Source of the DNA: an uncultured Granulosicoccus sp.
Lineage (GTDB): Bacteria; Pseudomonadota; Gammaproteobacteria; Granulosicoccales; Granulosicoccaceae
Direction: 5' to 3'
DNA length: 6,597 bases
NCBI GenBank assembly: GCA_938016235.1
Contig: CALLPU010000317.1
Coordinates: 1-6,597, forward strand
The notes under the pieces are model-generated. The model did no database searches and was not told the origin of the DNA. It saw only the letters and a list, made by a program, of their open reading frames with translations. Shown piece by piece: positions 6,320 to 6,597 of the stretch. The position numbers were made by a program, and so were the translations under genes. How positions within the stretch are numbered: the stretch's first letter is position 1; the number at the start of each line of letters is the position of its first letter.

Positions 6320-6597
6320 ATGGGCACAGGCATGCTCAGTCTATTGATCGCTGCGGCCATAGGCGTGGCAGCGGTGTTGATTTACAACCGACTGATATCG
6401 TTGAGAAACCGCACATTGAATGGTTTTTCCCAGATAGAAGTGCAGTTGCAGCGTCGCTATGAGCTGATACCCACCCTGGTGGAAACGGCCAAAGCCTATA
6501 TGGAGCATGAGCGAGAGACGCTGATGGCCGTGACAGAGGCACGCAACACGGCCTCGGCTAAATGCGAAGCAGCGGCCAGGGATCCGCAAAATGCATC
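6320..6597 (+). CDS. lemA: LemA family membrane protein, N-terminal part (continues beyond right edge)
   Basis: The first 92 codons of a LemA protein. The N-terminus is one membrane segment (about residues 5-22, LSLLIAAAIGVAAVLIY), followed by the conserved beginning of the alpha-helical LemA domain: YNRLISLRNR (22-31), QIEVQLQRRYELIPTLVETA (38-57), YMEHERETL and VTEARNTA (60-78). LemA proteins are usually about 180-200 residues, so roughly half is seen. They are membrane-anchored helical bundles of unclear molecular function. The start at 6320 has a near-ideal Shine-Dalgarno, GAGGAGAG, ending 4 bases before it; an ATG at 6332 is in frame but less well placed. Neighbours that often accompany lemA (TPM-domain or HtpX-type genes) would lie to the right, outside the window. 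Confidence 0.93.
   Translation, partial: MGTGMLSLLIAAAIGVAAVLIYNRLISLRNRTLNGFSQIEVQLQRRYELIPTLVETAKAYMEHERETLMAVTEARNTASAKCEAAARDPQNA

Overview
The window looks like ordinary chromosome from a gammaproteobacterium outside the enteric group. It has moderately GC-rich codons, an ArgA-type N-acetylglutamate synthase whose N-terminal half reads like the Pseudomonas form, a ubiquinone hydroxylase of the UbiH/UbiF/UbiI family, a YpeA acetyltransferase and a HutZ/HugZ-type heme-utilisation protein. The genus cannot be fixed from the sequence. I see no rRNA, tRNA, CRISPR array, phage gene or insertion sequence.

Layout, left to right. (1) Minus strand, 1-645: the first 215 codons of argA; the gene runs off the left edge. 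(2) 646-960: a 315-base divergent intergenic region with weak promoter-like sequence, one short perfect dyad and one doubtful 40-codon reading frame. (3) Plus strand, 961-3882: a 973-residue exported protease of the DEG7/Nma111 type. It has two trypsin-like domains and four PDZ domains, built as two similar halves of which only the first keeps a catalytic triad. (4) Plus strand, 3927-5174: a flavin-dependent ubiquinone-biosynthesis hydroxylase closest to UbiI, starting only 44 bases (or 11, if an earlier ATG is used) after the protease and probably co-transcribed with it. (5) Minus strand, 5180-5596: ypeA, convergent with the hydroxylase and separated from it by 5 bases. (6) 5597-5683: a short divergent promoter region with an imperfect inverted repeat. 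(7) Plus strand, 5684-6208: a HutZ/HugZ-type split-barrel protein. (8) Plus strand, 6320 to the right edge: the first 92 codons of a lemA gene.

The genes do not form one obvious pathway. The most interesting one is the large protease. Its architecture is best known from eukaryotes (yeast Nma111, plant DEG7), but here it carries what looks like a Sec signal peptide and so should work in the periplasm. It sits directly upstream of a quinone-biosynthesis gene. The window shows no clear multi-gene defence system or other unknown system; the protease is the main candidate for novelty.
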